From CAVPRW01 sp046727435 [NCBI: bacterium] (GTDB lineage: Bacteria; Tectomicrobia; Entotheonellia; J063), in assembly GCA_046727435.1 (NCBI GenBank), contig JBKPCR010000401.1, positions 1 to 21,383 of the forward strand: 21,383 nucleotides of DNA, written 5' to 3'. The notes below the pieces were generated by a model. That model was given only the letters and a program-made list of their open reading frames with translations, had not been told where the DNA came from and did not search any database. Positions 1-7,074 of this stretch are shown piece after piece; the first letter of the stretch is position 1, and each line of letters opens with the position of its first letter. The position numbers and the translations under genes were made by a program.

Positions 1-26
1 AAGTGGAATTGGTGCCGCGTGGAGAT

Positions 27-57
27 GGCGCCTCCTCGCTCTGGTGAGGGAGGCGCC
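27..57. repeat. GC-rich inverted repeat (9-bp arms)
   Basis: GGCGCCTCC at 27-35 pairs perfectly with GGAGGCGCC at 49-57 around a 13-nt loop. No T-run follows, so it is not a classical intrinsic terminator. It may still end or pause transcription arriving from the left, ahead of the promoter at 116-144. Confidence 0.4.
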
Positions 58-115
58 GGCGCGGCAAGAAAAGGAAAGAGGACGACACATGCTACGGAAG
101 CGGATGCAGCAAGGA

Positions 116-144
116 CTGACAGTTCTCGGCTTGGGGACCATAAT
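116..144 (+). promoter_or_regulatory. Candidate sigma70-type promoter
   Basis: CTGACA (116-121) and CATAAT (139-144) are separated by 17 nt and lie about 100 nt upstream of the dehydrogenase start at 245. Both hexamers match the sigma70 consensus at five of six positions. No experimental support; inferred from sequence and position. Confidence 0.4.
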
Positions 145-244
145 TAGCATATGCATTCGGTTGTAGAGGCGCTGCTTGCTGTGCCCTTCTTGGGCAGAGC
201 AAACCTCGCCTACAGGTGGTCCATCACCACAAGAGGGAGGCGAA

Positions 245-1183
245 ATGAAACTCGGATTCATCGGGCTCGGCAATATGGGACAGGCGATGGCGCGGAACAT
301 CGCTCGGGCCGGGCACCAGCTGACGGTATACAACCGCACCCGCAGCTGCGCTGACGAGTTGTGCGCTGAGGGCGCCCGTGTGGCGGTCTCGCCATATGAC
401 GCCGCCCTGAATGCCGACGTGCTGATCACGATGCTGGCCAACGACGAGGCGGTGGAAGCCGCCATCTTCGGCACTCATCGCGCGGCACGCCAAGAAGGGC
501 TCGGCGCGCTTCATGGTTTAAGGGCGGGGACTGTACACATCTCGATGAGCACCATCAGCGTCGCGCTCTCGAAGCGGCTGGCCGAAGCGCATGCGGCAGC
601 GGGCCAAGCGTACGTCGCCGCCCCGGTCTTCGGTCGCCCGGATGTGGCCGCAGCAGCCAGGCTCTGGGTCGTGGCTGCCGGTCCGGCAGATCACATCGAG
701 CGCTGTCGCCCGGTATTTGAACCGATCAGCCAGGGCATGTTCACCGTAGGTGAAGAACCTTGGACCGCGAATGTGGTCAAGCTCGCCGGAAACTTTTTGA
801 TCGCCTCGATGCTTGAAGCGCTGGGCGAGGCATTCGCCCTCGTGCGCAAATCGGGCGTGGAGGTGCACCAATTCCTTGAGATCAGCAACAGCGCGCTGTT
901 CAAGTCACCGCTCTATGAGACCTACGGCTCGATCATCGCCGATGAGCGCTATGAGCCCGCTGGGCTGAAACTGGCACTGGGATTGAAGGACGTGCGCCTG
1001 GCGCTCGAAGCGGCGGGAGCGGCGGCGACGCCGATGCCGCTGGCAAGTCTCATCCGAGATCATTTTCTCTCGGCCATCGCTCACGGGCAAGGCGAGATAG
1101 ACTGGGCGGGGATCGCCCGTGTGCTCGCCGAGAACGCCGGCCTGGGCGAACCGAAAGCCATGCCGCGTGCAATGGCTCACTGA
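245..1183 (+). CDS. NAD(P)-dependent beta-hydroxyacid dehydrogenase family oxidoreductase
   Basis: The 312-residue product belongs to the 3-hydroxyisobutyrate dehydrogenase / glyoxylate-succinic semialdehyde reductase family of cytosolic enzymes, which interconvert beta-hydroxyacids and aldehydes or ketoacids with NAD(P). The Rossmann motif GLGNMG is at residues 7-12. The substrate-side segment HISMSTIS is at 98-105, and an APVFG variant of the usual APVSGG lies at 126-130. The catalytic Lys is K179 in KLAGN. The start at 245 is chosen because GGGAGG at 235-240 precedes it and MKLGFIGLG is the family N-terminus; an upstream in-frame ATG at 176 would add an unrelated tail. A 33-nt gap separates it from the aldo/keto reductase, so the two probably share a transcript. 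The substrate cannot be deduced. Confidence 0.9.
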   Translation: MKLGFIGLGNMGQAMARNIARAGHQLTVYNRTRSCADELCAEGARVAVSPYDAALNADVLITMLANDEAVEAAIFGTHRAARQEGLGALHGLRAGTVHISMSTISVALSKRLAEAHAAAGQAYVAAPVFGRPDVAAAARLWVVAAGPADHIERCRPVFEPISQGMFTVGEEPWTANVVKLAGNFLIASMLEALGEAFALVRKSGVEVHQFLEISNSALFKSPLYETYGSIIADERYEPAGLKLALGLKDVRLALEAAGAAATPMPLASLIRDHFLSAIAHGQGEIDWAGIARVLAENAGLGEPKAMPRAMAH

Positions 1184-1216
1184 GGCGTATGCACGAAATT
1201 TGGATGCGGAGGAATC

Positions 1217-2170
1217 ATGCACACACAAAAACTTGGCAATAGCGATTTGTACATCACCCCGGTGGGCTTCGGAGCCTGGGCGATCGGCGGCTCGGGCTGG
1301 GAGTTTGCCTGGGGGCCTCAAGAGGACGCGGATTCCATCGCGGCGATCCACCGCGCACTGGAGCTCGGCGTCAACTGGATCGATACGGCCGCGGCCTACG
1401 GCATGGGTCACTCCGAGGAAGTGGTAGCACGCGCCCTCGCGTCTTGGTCTGGCCCCCGACCCTATGTCTTCACGAAATGCGGTCTTCGTTGGGATGAACA
1501 GGGACAGGTTTACAACGTGCTGAAGGCCGACTCCATCCGTCATGAGTGCGAGGACAGCCTGCGGCGGCTTCGCGTGGAGGTCATCGACCTGTACCAGGTC
1601 CACTGGCCCACAGGCAGTGCGACGGAAACCGACGAGGGTTGGGCAGCGATGGCGCAACTGCAGCGTGAGGGCAAAGTGCGCTGGATCGGTGTGTCCAATT
1701 TCGATGTGGAACAGTTGCAGCGCGCCCAAGCCATTGCGCCGATCACCTCGCTGCAACCTCCTTACTCCCTCATCCGACGCGAGATCCAGGCGGGGATCCT
1801 CCCGTTCTGTCAGCGTGAAGGCATGGGAGTGATCGTCTACTCACCAATGGCGTCTGGGTTGCTGACCGGTGCGATGACGCGCGAGCGCGCAGCCCACCTG
1901 GCCAAGGACGACTGGCGGCGCAGGGATCCTGAGTTCAACGAGCCGAAGCTGTCGCAGAATCTGGCGCTGGTCGATCGCCTACGGGCCGTCGGCGCACGGC
2001 ACGGTCGGTCGCCGGGCGAAGTGGCGAGCGCCTGGACGCTGCGGCACCCGGCGGTGACGGGAGCGATTGTCGGGGCACGCAGCGCCAAGCAGGTGGAGGG
2101 CGTGATGGGTGCCGGGGACTTCCGGCTCAGCGAGGAAGAGATCGACGCAATCGAGGGCGGTTTGGACTAG
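1217..2170 (+). CDS. Aldo/keto reductase
   Basis: A 317-residue, full-length member of the aldo/keto reductase superfamily: a cytosolic TIM-barrel enzyme reducing aldehydes or ketones with NADPH. The catalytic tetrad is visible: D56 in NWID, Y61 in AAYG, K87 in FTKCG and H129 in QVHWP. The C-terminal cofactor-binding part contains TGAIVGARS. The start has GGAGGA at 1208-1213. It follows the hydroxyacid dehydrogenase by 33 nt and precedes DoxX by about 28 nt, implying an operon. It resembles the AKR subgroup annotated as general stress or methylglyoxal-type reductases, but the substrate is unknown. It is distinct from the Tat-exported aldo/keto reductase at 7075. Confidence 0.93.
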   Translation: MHTQKLGNSDLYITPVGFGAWAIGGSGWEFAWGPQEDADSIAAIHRALELGVNWIDTAAAYGMGHSEEVVARALASWSGPRPYVFTKCGLRWDEQGQVYNVLKADSIRHECEDSLRRLRVEVIDLYQVHWPTGSATETDEGWAAMAQLQREGKVRWIGVSNFDVEQLQRAQAIAPITSLQPPYSLIRREIQAGILPFCQREGMGVIVYSPMASGLLTGAMTRERAAHLAKDDWRRRDPEFNEPKLSQNLALVDRLRAVGARHGRSPGEVASAWTLRHPAVTGAIVGARSAKQVEGVMGAGDFRLSEEEIDAIEGGLD

Positions 2171-2198
2171 CGAACGCTCCATGCGAGGCCACAAAGAC

Positions 2199-2672
2199 AT
2201 GCCTGAAGCACGTCATGAGGCCGAGCCGCAAAACAGTCGAGCGCTGTTGGATCGGCGCCTGGCGTATCTGCTCCTGCGCCTGACGCTCAGCATCAACATC
2301 CTGCTCCACGGCGTGGTGCGGTTGCCCGCTCTCGGTGCCTTCGCGGAGGGGACGGTGCAGCAATTTGCTGGCACGCCGCTGCCGGCGGTGGCCGTCCGCC
2401 TCTTTGGGCTGTCGCTGCCCTTTCTGGAGACTGTCATCGGCCTATTGTTGATCGTTGGCCTGTGGACGCGATGGGCGCTCGTCGCTGGCGCACTGCTGAT
2501 CGCGGCGCTGGTGTTCGGCACGGCGCTCCGAAGTGACTGGGAAACGCTCAGCATCCAAATGCTCTACGCCATTATCTACTACCTGCTACTGGCGGGCAGG
2601 ACGTCCGACTACTTCGCGCTCGACACCGTGTGCACGAAACGCCTAGGGCGGTCGAAGAGCGCGTTTACATAA
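2199..2672 (+). CDS. DoxX family membrane protein
   Basis: A 157-residue DoxX-family protein with four predicted membrane segments (roughly residues 22-40, 66-88, 92-112 and 118-135). The family is named after the small subunit of archaeal thiosulfate:quinone oxidoreductase. In mycobacteria a DoxX protein works with superoxide dismutase and a sulfurtransferase in an oxidative-stress complex; the role here is unknown. ATG 2199 is chosen because GAGG lies about 10 nt upstream; an in-frame ATG at 2181 is an alternative with a poorer site. It is more divergent than the other two DoxX proteins in this window and lacks their HGAQK motif. The 3' end lies close to the MFS gene, with about 130 nt between its stop and the preferred MFS start. 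Confidence 0.8.
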   Translation: MPEARHEAEPQNSRALLDRRLAYLLLRLTLSINILLHGVVRLPALGAFAEGTVQQFAGTPLPAVAVRLFGLSLPFLETVIGLLLIVGLWTRWALVAGALLIAALVFGTALRSDWETLSIQMLYAIIYYLLLAGRTSDYFALDTVCTKRLGRSKSAFT

Positions 2673-2800
2673 AGATGCACCATCTGATCACCGTAGACGG
2701 AAGCTCTCGTCCTGAGGCCTACCACTTGAAGAGGAGCCATGCCGTGGAGGGATGCAGCGCGGACCAGGCGGCACGACGGTGGCTGGAGGATAATGAGGCG

Positions 2801-3787
2801 ATGGTTGCCGACAGTGCAGCGCCCCCAGGAGCCGTGCGCAATGACGCGCAGGATGGCACCGGTCGGCGCCAGAGTGAGCATGTTGAGAGGCGAGCGCACG
2901 CCAACAAGTGGGCCGTGCTCGGGCTGGTTGTCCTCGGGACCTTCATGATGACCCTCGATGCGTCGATCGTCAACATCAGTCTGCCATCCATCGCGCGCAC
3001 GTTTCACGCCCCGTTCGGCGGCGCCGTGGAGTGGGTGATCATCGCCTATCTCGTAGTCATCGCCGCCACGCTTTTGACGTTTGGGCGCGTGTCTGACATC
3101 ATCGGGCGCAAGCCGGTCTGGGTGGCCGGGCTGGTGTGCTTCACGCTAGGCTCGGCGCTCTGCGGTGCGGCCTCTTCCCTCGCATGGCTCATCGCCGCCC
3201 GCATCTTCCAGGGACTGGGAGGCGCGCTCCTCTTCGCGCCGGGCATGGCGATCATCACCGATGCCTTTCCCGCGGCCCAGCATGGGCTTGCCCTCGGCTT
3301 GACCACCGTGGTGGCGGCCCTGGGTGTGAGCGCGGGACCGACGTTCGGCGGGCTGATCACCGAGCACATGAGTTGGCGCTGGATCTTTTACCTGAATGTG
3401 CCGTTGGGCGTGCTCGACCTGCTGGCCACCTTCCAATCACCGAACGCGCGGGCCCTGATGAACGCCGCACCGAGGGACGAACAGGGCGAATCCTCCGGCC
3501 TGCTGGCGACCGCGCGTGTGGTCGGGCAAAGCCTCAGCGTGGCGCTTGCGGGAGCCATCTTCGCCAGCTTCGGCGGCGCGACGGCAGCCCGGACACTGGT
3601 CGCTCCAGCGCAGCATGGTATGCTTGTGGCTGGCGAGCTCAGCGCCCTGCAACTGACATTTCTCCGCAGCTTCCGCGCCGCCCTACTCGCCTGTGCCATA
3701 TTTGCGGCCATAGGCATAGGCACGGCACTTGTCCGGGGCCATGAGCGCTCGCCAGCGGCGCGCATCAAGCCCGACAATGCATCATGA
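2801..3787 (+). pseudogene. DHA2-type MFS permease with in-frame loss of the central helices
   Basis: The N-terminal half is a clear 14-helix (DHA2) drug:H+ antiporter: TM1 begins near residue 37, followed by LDASIVNISLP, then GRVSDIIGRKPVW (loop 2-3), RIFQGLGGALLFAP and the motif-C-like GVSAGPTFGG, ending at TM6 (WRWIFYLNVPLGV). At about residue 211 (base ~3430) the sequence jumps straight to QSPNARALMNAAPRDEQGESSGLL. In the family that segment lies just before TM13. About 150-200 residues (TM7-12) are therefore missing, and 328 residues remain against a usual 450-520. The frame is kept, so a shortened protein with about eight helices may be made, but drug-proton antiport is unlikely. The start at 2801 has GGAGGA and GAGG upstream. 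It shares ATGA with the next frame. Confidence 0.75.
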
Positions 3788-3801
3788 ATGAGGAAGGACT
3801 T

Positions 3802-4116
3802 ATGAAACAGCACAGTTTTGAACACGCCATCGCTGAACTGGTAGAGGCCGCCGCCCTTCAGACTGAAATCATGCACGATCGGCTGGCCCTCGAGTGGGGA
3901 CAAATGGTGTTCACACGCGCGGTCCAGCTCTGGAATAACATTGAGGCCCACGAGGCCTTGGCCTATGAGGACAAGGTCGCGGCACAGGTACACATGCTCG
4001 ACGAGGCGACAAGTTCTCTGTGGCGCCTTCATAAAATGCTGGCCCATACCCGCCGCGTGCTACAACAGCATCGGCAGCTTCTACAGCATCAAGTATCGTC
4101 CGTCGACCTCGCCTGA
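3802..4116 (+). CDS. Small helical protein of unknown function
   Basis: A 104-residue soluble protein that I do not recognise. It is rich in His, Gln, Glu and Leu, has no signal peptide or membrane segment, and reads as continuous amphipathic helix (HAIAELVEAAALQTEIM, then WRLHKMLAHTRRVLQQHRQLLQH), perhaps a helical bundle or coiled coil. ATG 3802 is preferred because AGGAAGG at 3791-3797 sits 4 nt upstream; the in-frame ATG at 3784 overlaps the MFS stop as ATGA and would add six residues. Its coupling to the MFS gene suggests cotranscription. The many His residues could bind metal, but there is no defined motif. Confidence 0.6.
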   Translation: MKQHSFEHAIAELVEAAALQTEIMHDRLALEWGQMVFTRAVQLWNNIEAHEALAYEDKVAAQVHMLDEATSSLWRLHKMLAHTRRVLQQHRQLLQHQVSSVDLA

Positions 4117-4147
4117 TGGCAAGACACGTTCCCCTTCATCGTCAACA

Positions 4148-4164
4148 GCCCATGGTGAATGGGC
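4148..4164 (+). repeat. Short hairpin after the helical-protein gene
   Basis: GCCCAT (4148-4153) pairs with ATGGGC (4159-4164) around a GGTGA loop, about 30 nt after the stop at 4116. It may be a weak terminator, but no T-tract follows. Confidence 0.25.
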
Positions 4165-4243
4165 AGGGCGGGGTTCAGCTTGGCATGGGAGGTACTTTGG
4201 TGAGCTGTCAAGAGCCGCGTGCGATATCAACCATGTATGAGGG

Positions 4244-4271
4244 GAGATAGACATCTCTCGCACAAGCGAGA
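4244..4271 (+). promoter_or_regulatory. Two overlapping alternative hairpins before a DoxX ribosome-binding site
   Basis: GAGAT (4244-4248) can pair with ATCTC (4253-4257). TCTCGC (4256-4261) can pair with GCGAGA (4266-4271). The arms share bases 4256-4257, so only one hairpin can form fully. The second abuts the AAAGGGG Shine-Dalgarno at 4271-4277, so the arrangement could tune translation of the DoxX gene at 4283. Inferred from base pairing only. Confidence 0.3.
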
Positions 4272-4282
4272 AAGGGGTGAAC

Positions 4283-4759
4283 ATGTTTCGCAAACTCGTG
4301 CACACAGACCATGATTGGCTGCTGACGGTGGTACGGCTTGTGCTAGGCATCGTCTTCTTTGCCCACGGTGCCCAGAAGCTGCTCGGCTGGTTCGGCGGCG
4401 CTGGATTCAGCGGCACAATGGGCTTCTTCACTTACCAAATGGGCATTCCAGCGCCCTTGGCCTTACTGGCGATTACCGCGGAATTCTTCGGCGGACTTGG
4501 CCTGATCGTTGGCTTGCTGGGCCGAGTGGCCGCCTTCGGGATCATATGCAACATGCTTGTGGCGGTGGTGATGGTTCACTCGCATGTCGGTTTGTTCATG
4601 AACTGGTATGGCAATCAACAGGGTGAAGGCTTCGAGTACCACCTGCTGGCCATCGCTCTTGGTTTGGCAGTCGTGGTCAAGGGCTCGGGAGCATTCTCGT
4701 GTGACCGCCTGCTGACCAGGGCGAGTCACGAGTCTATCAGTCAAGTCGGGAGAACATAG
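4283..4759 (+). CDS. DoxX family membrane protein
   Basis: A 158-residue DoxX-family protein with four membrane helices. It carries the family signature FFAHGAQKLLGWFGG (residues ~25-39), a second helix with ITAEFFGGLGLIVGL, and the loop NWYGNQQGEGFEYHLL before the last helix. The start at 4283 has AAAGGGG 5 nt upstream; a GTG two codons earlier is less likely. It is closely similar to the DoxX at 6543, including the HGAQK and GEG.EYHLL motifs, so the two are paralogues. DoxX proteins are linked to thiosulfate:quinone oxidoreduction or oxidative-stress membrane complexes, but the electron donor here cannot be deduced. A COG4280-type gene follows after 38 nt. Confidence 0.88.
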   Translation: MFRKLVHTDHDWLLTVVRLVLGIVFFAHGAQKLLGWFGGAGFSGTMGFFTYQMGIPAPLALLAITAEFFGGLGLIVGLLGRVAAFGIICNMLVAVVMVHSHVGLFMNWYGNQQGEGFEYHLLAIALGLAVVVKGSGAFSCDRLLTRASHESISQVGRT

Positions 4760-4797
4760 ACCGCAACACTGTAAGCTCTGAAAGGAGGATTGGAAGC

Positions 4798-5571
4798 ATG
4801 ACGACTGGTATGGCGATTCTCGTGCTCACGGCGTTTCTTGCGTCCGCCGTCGAGGCGGTCGAAGCGCTCACAGTGGTCCTCGCCGTCGGCGTCACCCGCG
4901 GCTGGCGCTCGTCTCTGATCGGCGCTGGAACGGCGACCCTAGCCCTCGCCGCGGTGATCGTCGCGTTAAGCCCGGCCTTGTCGCTGATGCCCATCGACAT
5001 ATTGCGCGTGATCGTCGGCACGCTCTTACTCGTCTTCGGGCTGCAATGGCTGCGCAAAGCGATCTTGCGCGCCGGTAGATATAAGGCATTTCGGGATGAG
5101 GCAGTACTCTACCGTTCAGAGCTCGCGAAAGCGCAGGTGGCCGGAACCACGATCCGCGCTGGCATGGACTGGTATGCCTTCACGCTGGCATTCAAGGGGG
5201 TGTTCCTGGAGGGGCTGGAAGTCGCGTTTATCGTGCTCGCCTTCGGTACCTCCCAGGGAAGTATTCCATTAGCCGCCCTGGGCGCCGGCATCGCCCTGGT
5301 GCTGGTGGCGGCCGTCGCTGCGCTGGTACATCAGCCGCTCAGCCGGGTGCCGGAAAACACGATGAAGTTCGGAGTTGGCTTGATGCTTGCGACGTTCGGC
5401 ATCTTCTGGAGCGTCGAGGGCACGGGCATGGCGTGGCCCGGTGCGGATGTCGCGCTGCTGGGTATCCTCGGCTTTCTGACGCTGGTCTCGCTGGGCTTGG
5501 TTGCTGTGCTCCGCCGGATGTCTGCGCGACACGCGCTGATAGCCGCCAACGCAGCGAGCATGGGAGAGTAG
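4798..5571 (+). CDS. COG4280-type polytopic membrane protein, putative ion transporter
   Basis: A 257-residue integral membrane protein with about six or seven helices. It has two related acidic signatures, ASAVEAVEALTVVLAVG in the first helix and KGVFLEGLEVAFIVLAFG midway, suggesting an internally duplicated three-helix unit. EGLE resembles the REGLE motif of FTR1-type iron permeases, and an E-rich duplicated layout is also seen in cation exchangers of the LysE/GDT1 type, so metal-ion transport is a reasonable inference. The substrate is unknown. AAAGGAGG precedes the start. The next gene begins immediately after its TAG, so the two are translationally coupled. My assignment to COG4280 rests on recall of the motif pattern. 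Confidence 0.7.
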   Translation: MTTGMAILVLTAFLASAVEAVEALTVVLAVGVTRGWRSSLIGAGTATLALAAVIVALSPALSLMPIDILRVIVGTLLLVFGLQWLRKAILRAGRYKAFRDEAVLYRSELAKAQVAGTTIRAGMDWYAFTLAFKGVFLEGLEVAFIVLAFGTSQGSIPLAALGAGIALVLVAAVAALVHQPLSRVPENTMKFGVGLMLATFGIFWSVEGTGMAWPGADVALLGILGFLTLVSLGLVAVLRRMSARHALIAANAASMGE

Positions 5572-5793
5572 ATGATGAAGTATCTTAAGAACTTCCTGCG
5601 CTTCTGGTACGACTTCATGGTCGGCGACGACTGGATGATTGCTGCTGGCGTGGTGATGGCGCTCGTCTTGTCGGCAGCACTCGCGCACCGCGGTCTGAAC
5701 GCCTGGTGGGTGATGCTCGTGACCGTAGTTGTCATGCTGGCGACCTCGCTCTGGCGGGAGACGCGCCGGTCGCGATCGCGCAGCTCCGCCTAG
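5572..5793 (+). CDS. Small two-helix membrane protein
   Basis: A 73-residue protein with an N-terminal segment FLRFWYDFMVGDDW and two hydrophobic helices (about residues 22-38 and 43-60), ending in an Arg/Ser-rich tail that should face the cytoplasm. The ATG directly follows the TAG of the COG4280-type gene, and a second ATG follows at once; GGGAGAG just upstream serves as ribosome-binding site. The abutting arrangement suggests that it is an accessory subunit of that membrane protein. I recall similar small WYDF.VGDDW proteins beside COG4280 genes, but the function is unknown. Confidence 0.65.
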   Translation: MMKYLKNFLRFWYDFMVGDDWMIAAGVVMALVLSAALAHRGLNAWWVMLVTVVVMLATSLWRETRRSRSRSSA

Positions 5794-5890
5794 CGCGACG
5801 CCATCTAATATCACGGGCGCACGATGGCGATGTGCGACGCGGGAGACGGCGCCGGCCTCAGGGTGTGAGTATCATGACCACACGGCATTA

Positions 5891-5918
5891 TTGACACACG
5901 TGTGTACGGTGGTATAGA
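5891..5918 (+). promoter_or_regulatory. Sigma70-type promoter with palindromic operator over the -35 box
   Basis: TTGACA (5891-5896, perfect -35) and TATAGA (5913-5918) are separated by 16 nt. The 12-bp perfect palindrome ACACACGTGTGT (5894-5905) overlaps the -35 box and spacer, where a repressor would block polymerase. Transcription would run toward the AraC fragment and the DoxX gene at 6543. The binding protein is unknown. Confidence 0.6.
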
Positions 5919-5940
5919 AGAGGACAGCATGATCTCTTCT
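5916..5940 (+). repeat. Inverted repeat at the predicted transcript start
   Basis: AGAAGAG (5916-5922) pairs with CTCTTCT (5934-5940) around an 11-nt loop, starting in the -10 box of the promoter above. It could be a 5' stabilising hairpin or a second operator. Confidence 0.3.
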
Positions 5941-6292
5941 CGTTGTCCAGGCTTAGCCGTGCCGTTGCAGTCGCAGACACAAGTATCTGCTCATGGTCTC
6001 GCAGCGGAGGAGTCTGCCGATGACGCTCGCGCCTCCCTTTCTCTCCTGCACGTGTCTACCCTTCCTGATCCTGGCCCACACCCTTGTTCTTGCGCGCTCC
6101 CAACTGCCAGCGTGCAGCCATCGACGAGACTGGGAATGGACGCTTGCGTCCTGTCACCCCCAGGGACCCCATCACAGCTCTGTTGTGGAGTGCACCGCGT
6201 CTGGTTCCTTGACGCCGCCATCCTCAGTCCCTTGATGACCAGACACACGACAGGGGTTGGAGGAGGCGCACGCGTACGGAGGAGAGAGGGGT

Positions 6293-6472
6293 ATGTCAGC
6301 GAAGCATCCCGCGATCGTGTATGACCACGAATCACCGCGTATTCTAGTGGCCGATGTCATGAGTGGCCAACTCCGGCCCGCAACGCACCTGGACTGTCTG
6401 GTGTTATCGAGCGACCACGCCCCGGCAATACCGGCAGCAGCGCTAACGGTCGCCCCAGCCCGGACACCTTGA
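6293..6472 (+). pseudogene. Truncated copy of the AraC regulator 5' end
   Basis: A 59-codon frame whose product carries DHESPRILVADV, LRPATHLDCLVLSS and DHAP. The AraC-family gene at 8323 carries NHESPRILMADV, LRPAAYPDWLVLSS and GHAP at the same places. Similarity is also visible in the DNA over about 110 bases (6326-6430 against 8348-8455), then stops abruptly after the shared CACGCCCC. What remains is only the start of the ligand-binding domain, with no DNA-binding helices, so it cannot regulate. It keeps a ribosome-binding site (GGAGGAGAG) and lies 70 nt upstream of a DoxX gene. It is most simply a duplication remnant. Confidence 0.75.
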
Positions 6473-6542
6473 GCTGGCAGGCTACTAGGAGAGCGCTGAG
6501 TGGGCTTGGCGGACCCAGTCCCTTGTTCCAGAGGGAGGTCAG

Positions 6543-6962
6543 ATGATACTTGAATGGCTCGTGCAGACCGACGGGAGCGTGGGGGCGCTGATCCTGCGGC
6601 TCACGCTGGCAGTGGTGCTCTTCCCCCACGGTGCCCAGAAGGTACTTGGGTGGTTTGGCGGCCCCGGCCTCAAGGCCACCCTGCAGTACTTCACCAGCGC
6701 TGGCATTCCGCCAGTGTTCGGGCTATTGGCAATCGCCGCGGAGTTCCTCGGCCCGCTCGGCCTCGCCGTAGGACTGCTCACACGTGTAGCCGCCTTCGGC
6801 ATCGTGTCCGTGATGCTCGTCGCCATCATTATGGTGCACGGGCGGTATGGTTTCTTCATGAACTGGTTCGGCACCCAGCCGGGCGAGGGGATTGAGTACC
6901 ACCTGCTGGTGCTGGGCATCGCGATCGCCTTGATCGTCATGGTGCCGGCGCAGGGTCCATAG
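6543..6962 (+). CDS. DoxX family membrane protein
   Basis: A 139-residue DoxX-family protein with four membrane helices. It has FPHGAQKVLGWFGG at residues ~27-40, LLAIAAEFLGPLGLAVGLL in helix two, and NWFGTQPGEGIEYHLL before helix four. GGGAGGT a few bases upstream supports ATG 6543. It is a paralogue of the protein at 4283, which has a longer N-terminus and a C-terminal tail absent here. Expected role: membrane redox reactions (sulfur or quinone linked) or oxidative-stress complexes, as for other DoxX proteins; no partner is proven. Confidence 0.88.
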   Translation: MILEWLVQTDGSVGALILRLTLAVVLFPHGAQKVLGWFGGPGLKATLQYFTSAGIPPVFGLLAIAAEFLGPLGLAVGLLTRVAAFGIVSVMLVAIIMVHGRYGFFMNWFGTQPGEGIEYHLLVLGIAIALIVMVPAQGP

Positions 6963-7074
6963 ATGCCGCACTGCTGCTGGCAACCCGCGGTAGTGCGCCG
7001 TGATACGTCCTGTGGCGATTTTGTGTGTCGCTCCGATCCTTACGCAACACACGTGAGGCGATGCAAGGGGGGGT

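Larger units (their letters stand above)
2..166 (+). other. Open frame entering from left edge, unrecognised
   Basis: This frame is open from base 2 to a TAG at 164-166. It could be the 3' end of an upstream gene, or only a 25-codon ORF starting at the ATG at 89. The last 25 codons are basic at the start and then hydrophobic (ending TIISICIRL), like a short membrane segment. The ATG at 89 is preceded by a weak purine-rich stretch. I recognise no family, and a candidate promoter and hairpin overlap it, so it may not be coding at all. Confidence 0.2.
5794..6292. other. 499-nt stretch without a convincing gene
   Basis: It contains the promoter and palindrome described at 5891-5918 and the small inverted repeat at 5916-5940. 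The only longer plus frame (5902-6324) is Pro/Ser/Cys-rich, has no good ribosome-binding site and resembles no family. I see nothing else in it. It may be decayed DNA left by the duplication that created the AraC fragment at 6293. Confidence 0.5.

Noticed and set aside
905-1756. 283-codon minus-strand frame
   Set aside because: Shadow of the hydroxyacid dehydrogenase and aldo/keto reductase; no family motifs.
5902-6324. 140-codon plus frame in the gap before the AraC fragment
   Set aside because: No good ribosome-binding site and Pro/Ser/Cys-rich composition; two other frames over the same bases are equally open.
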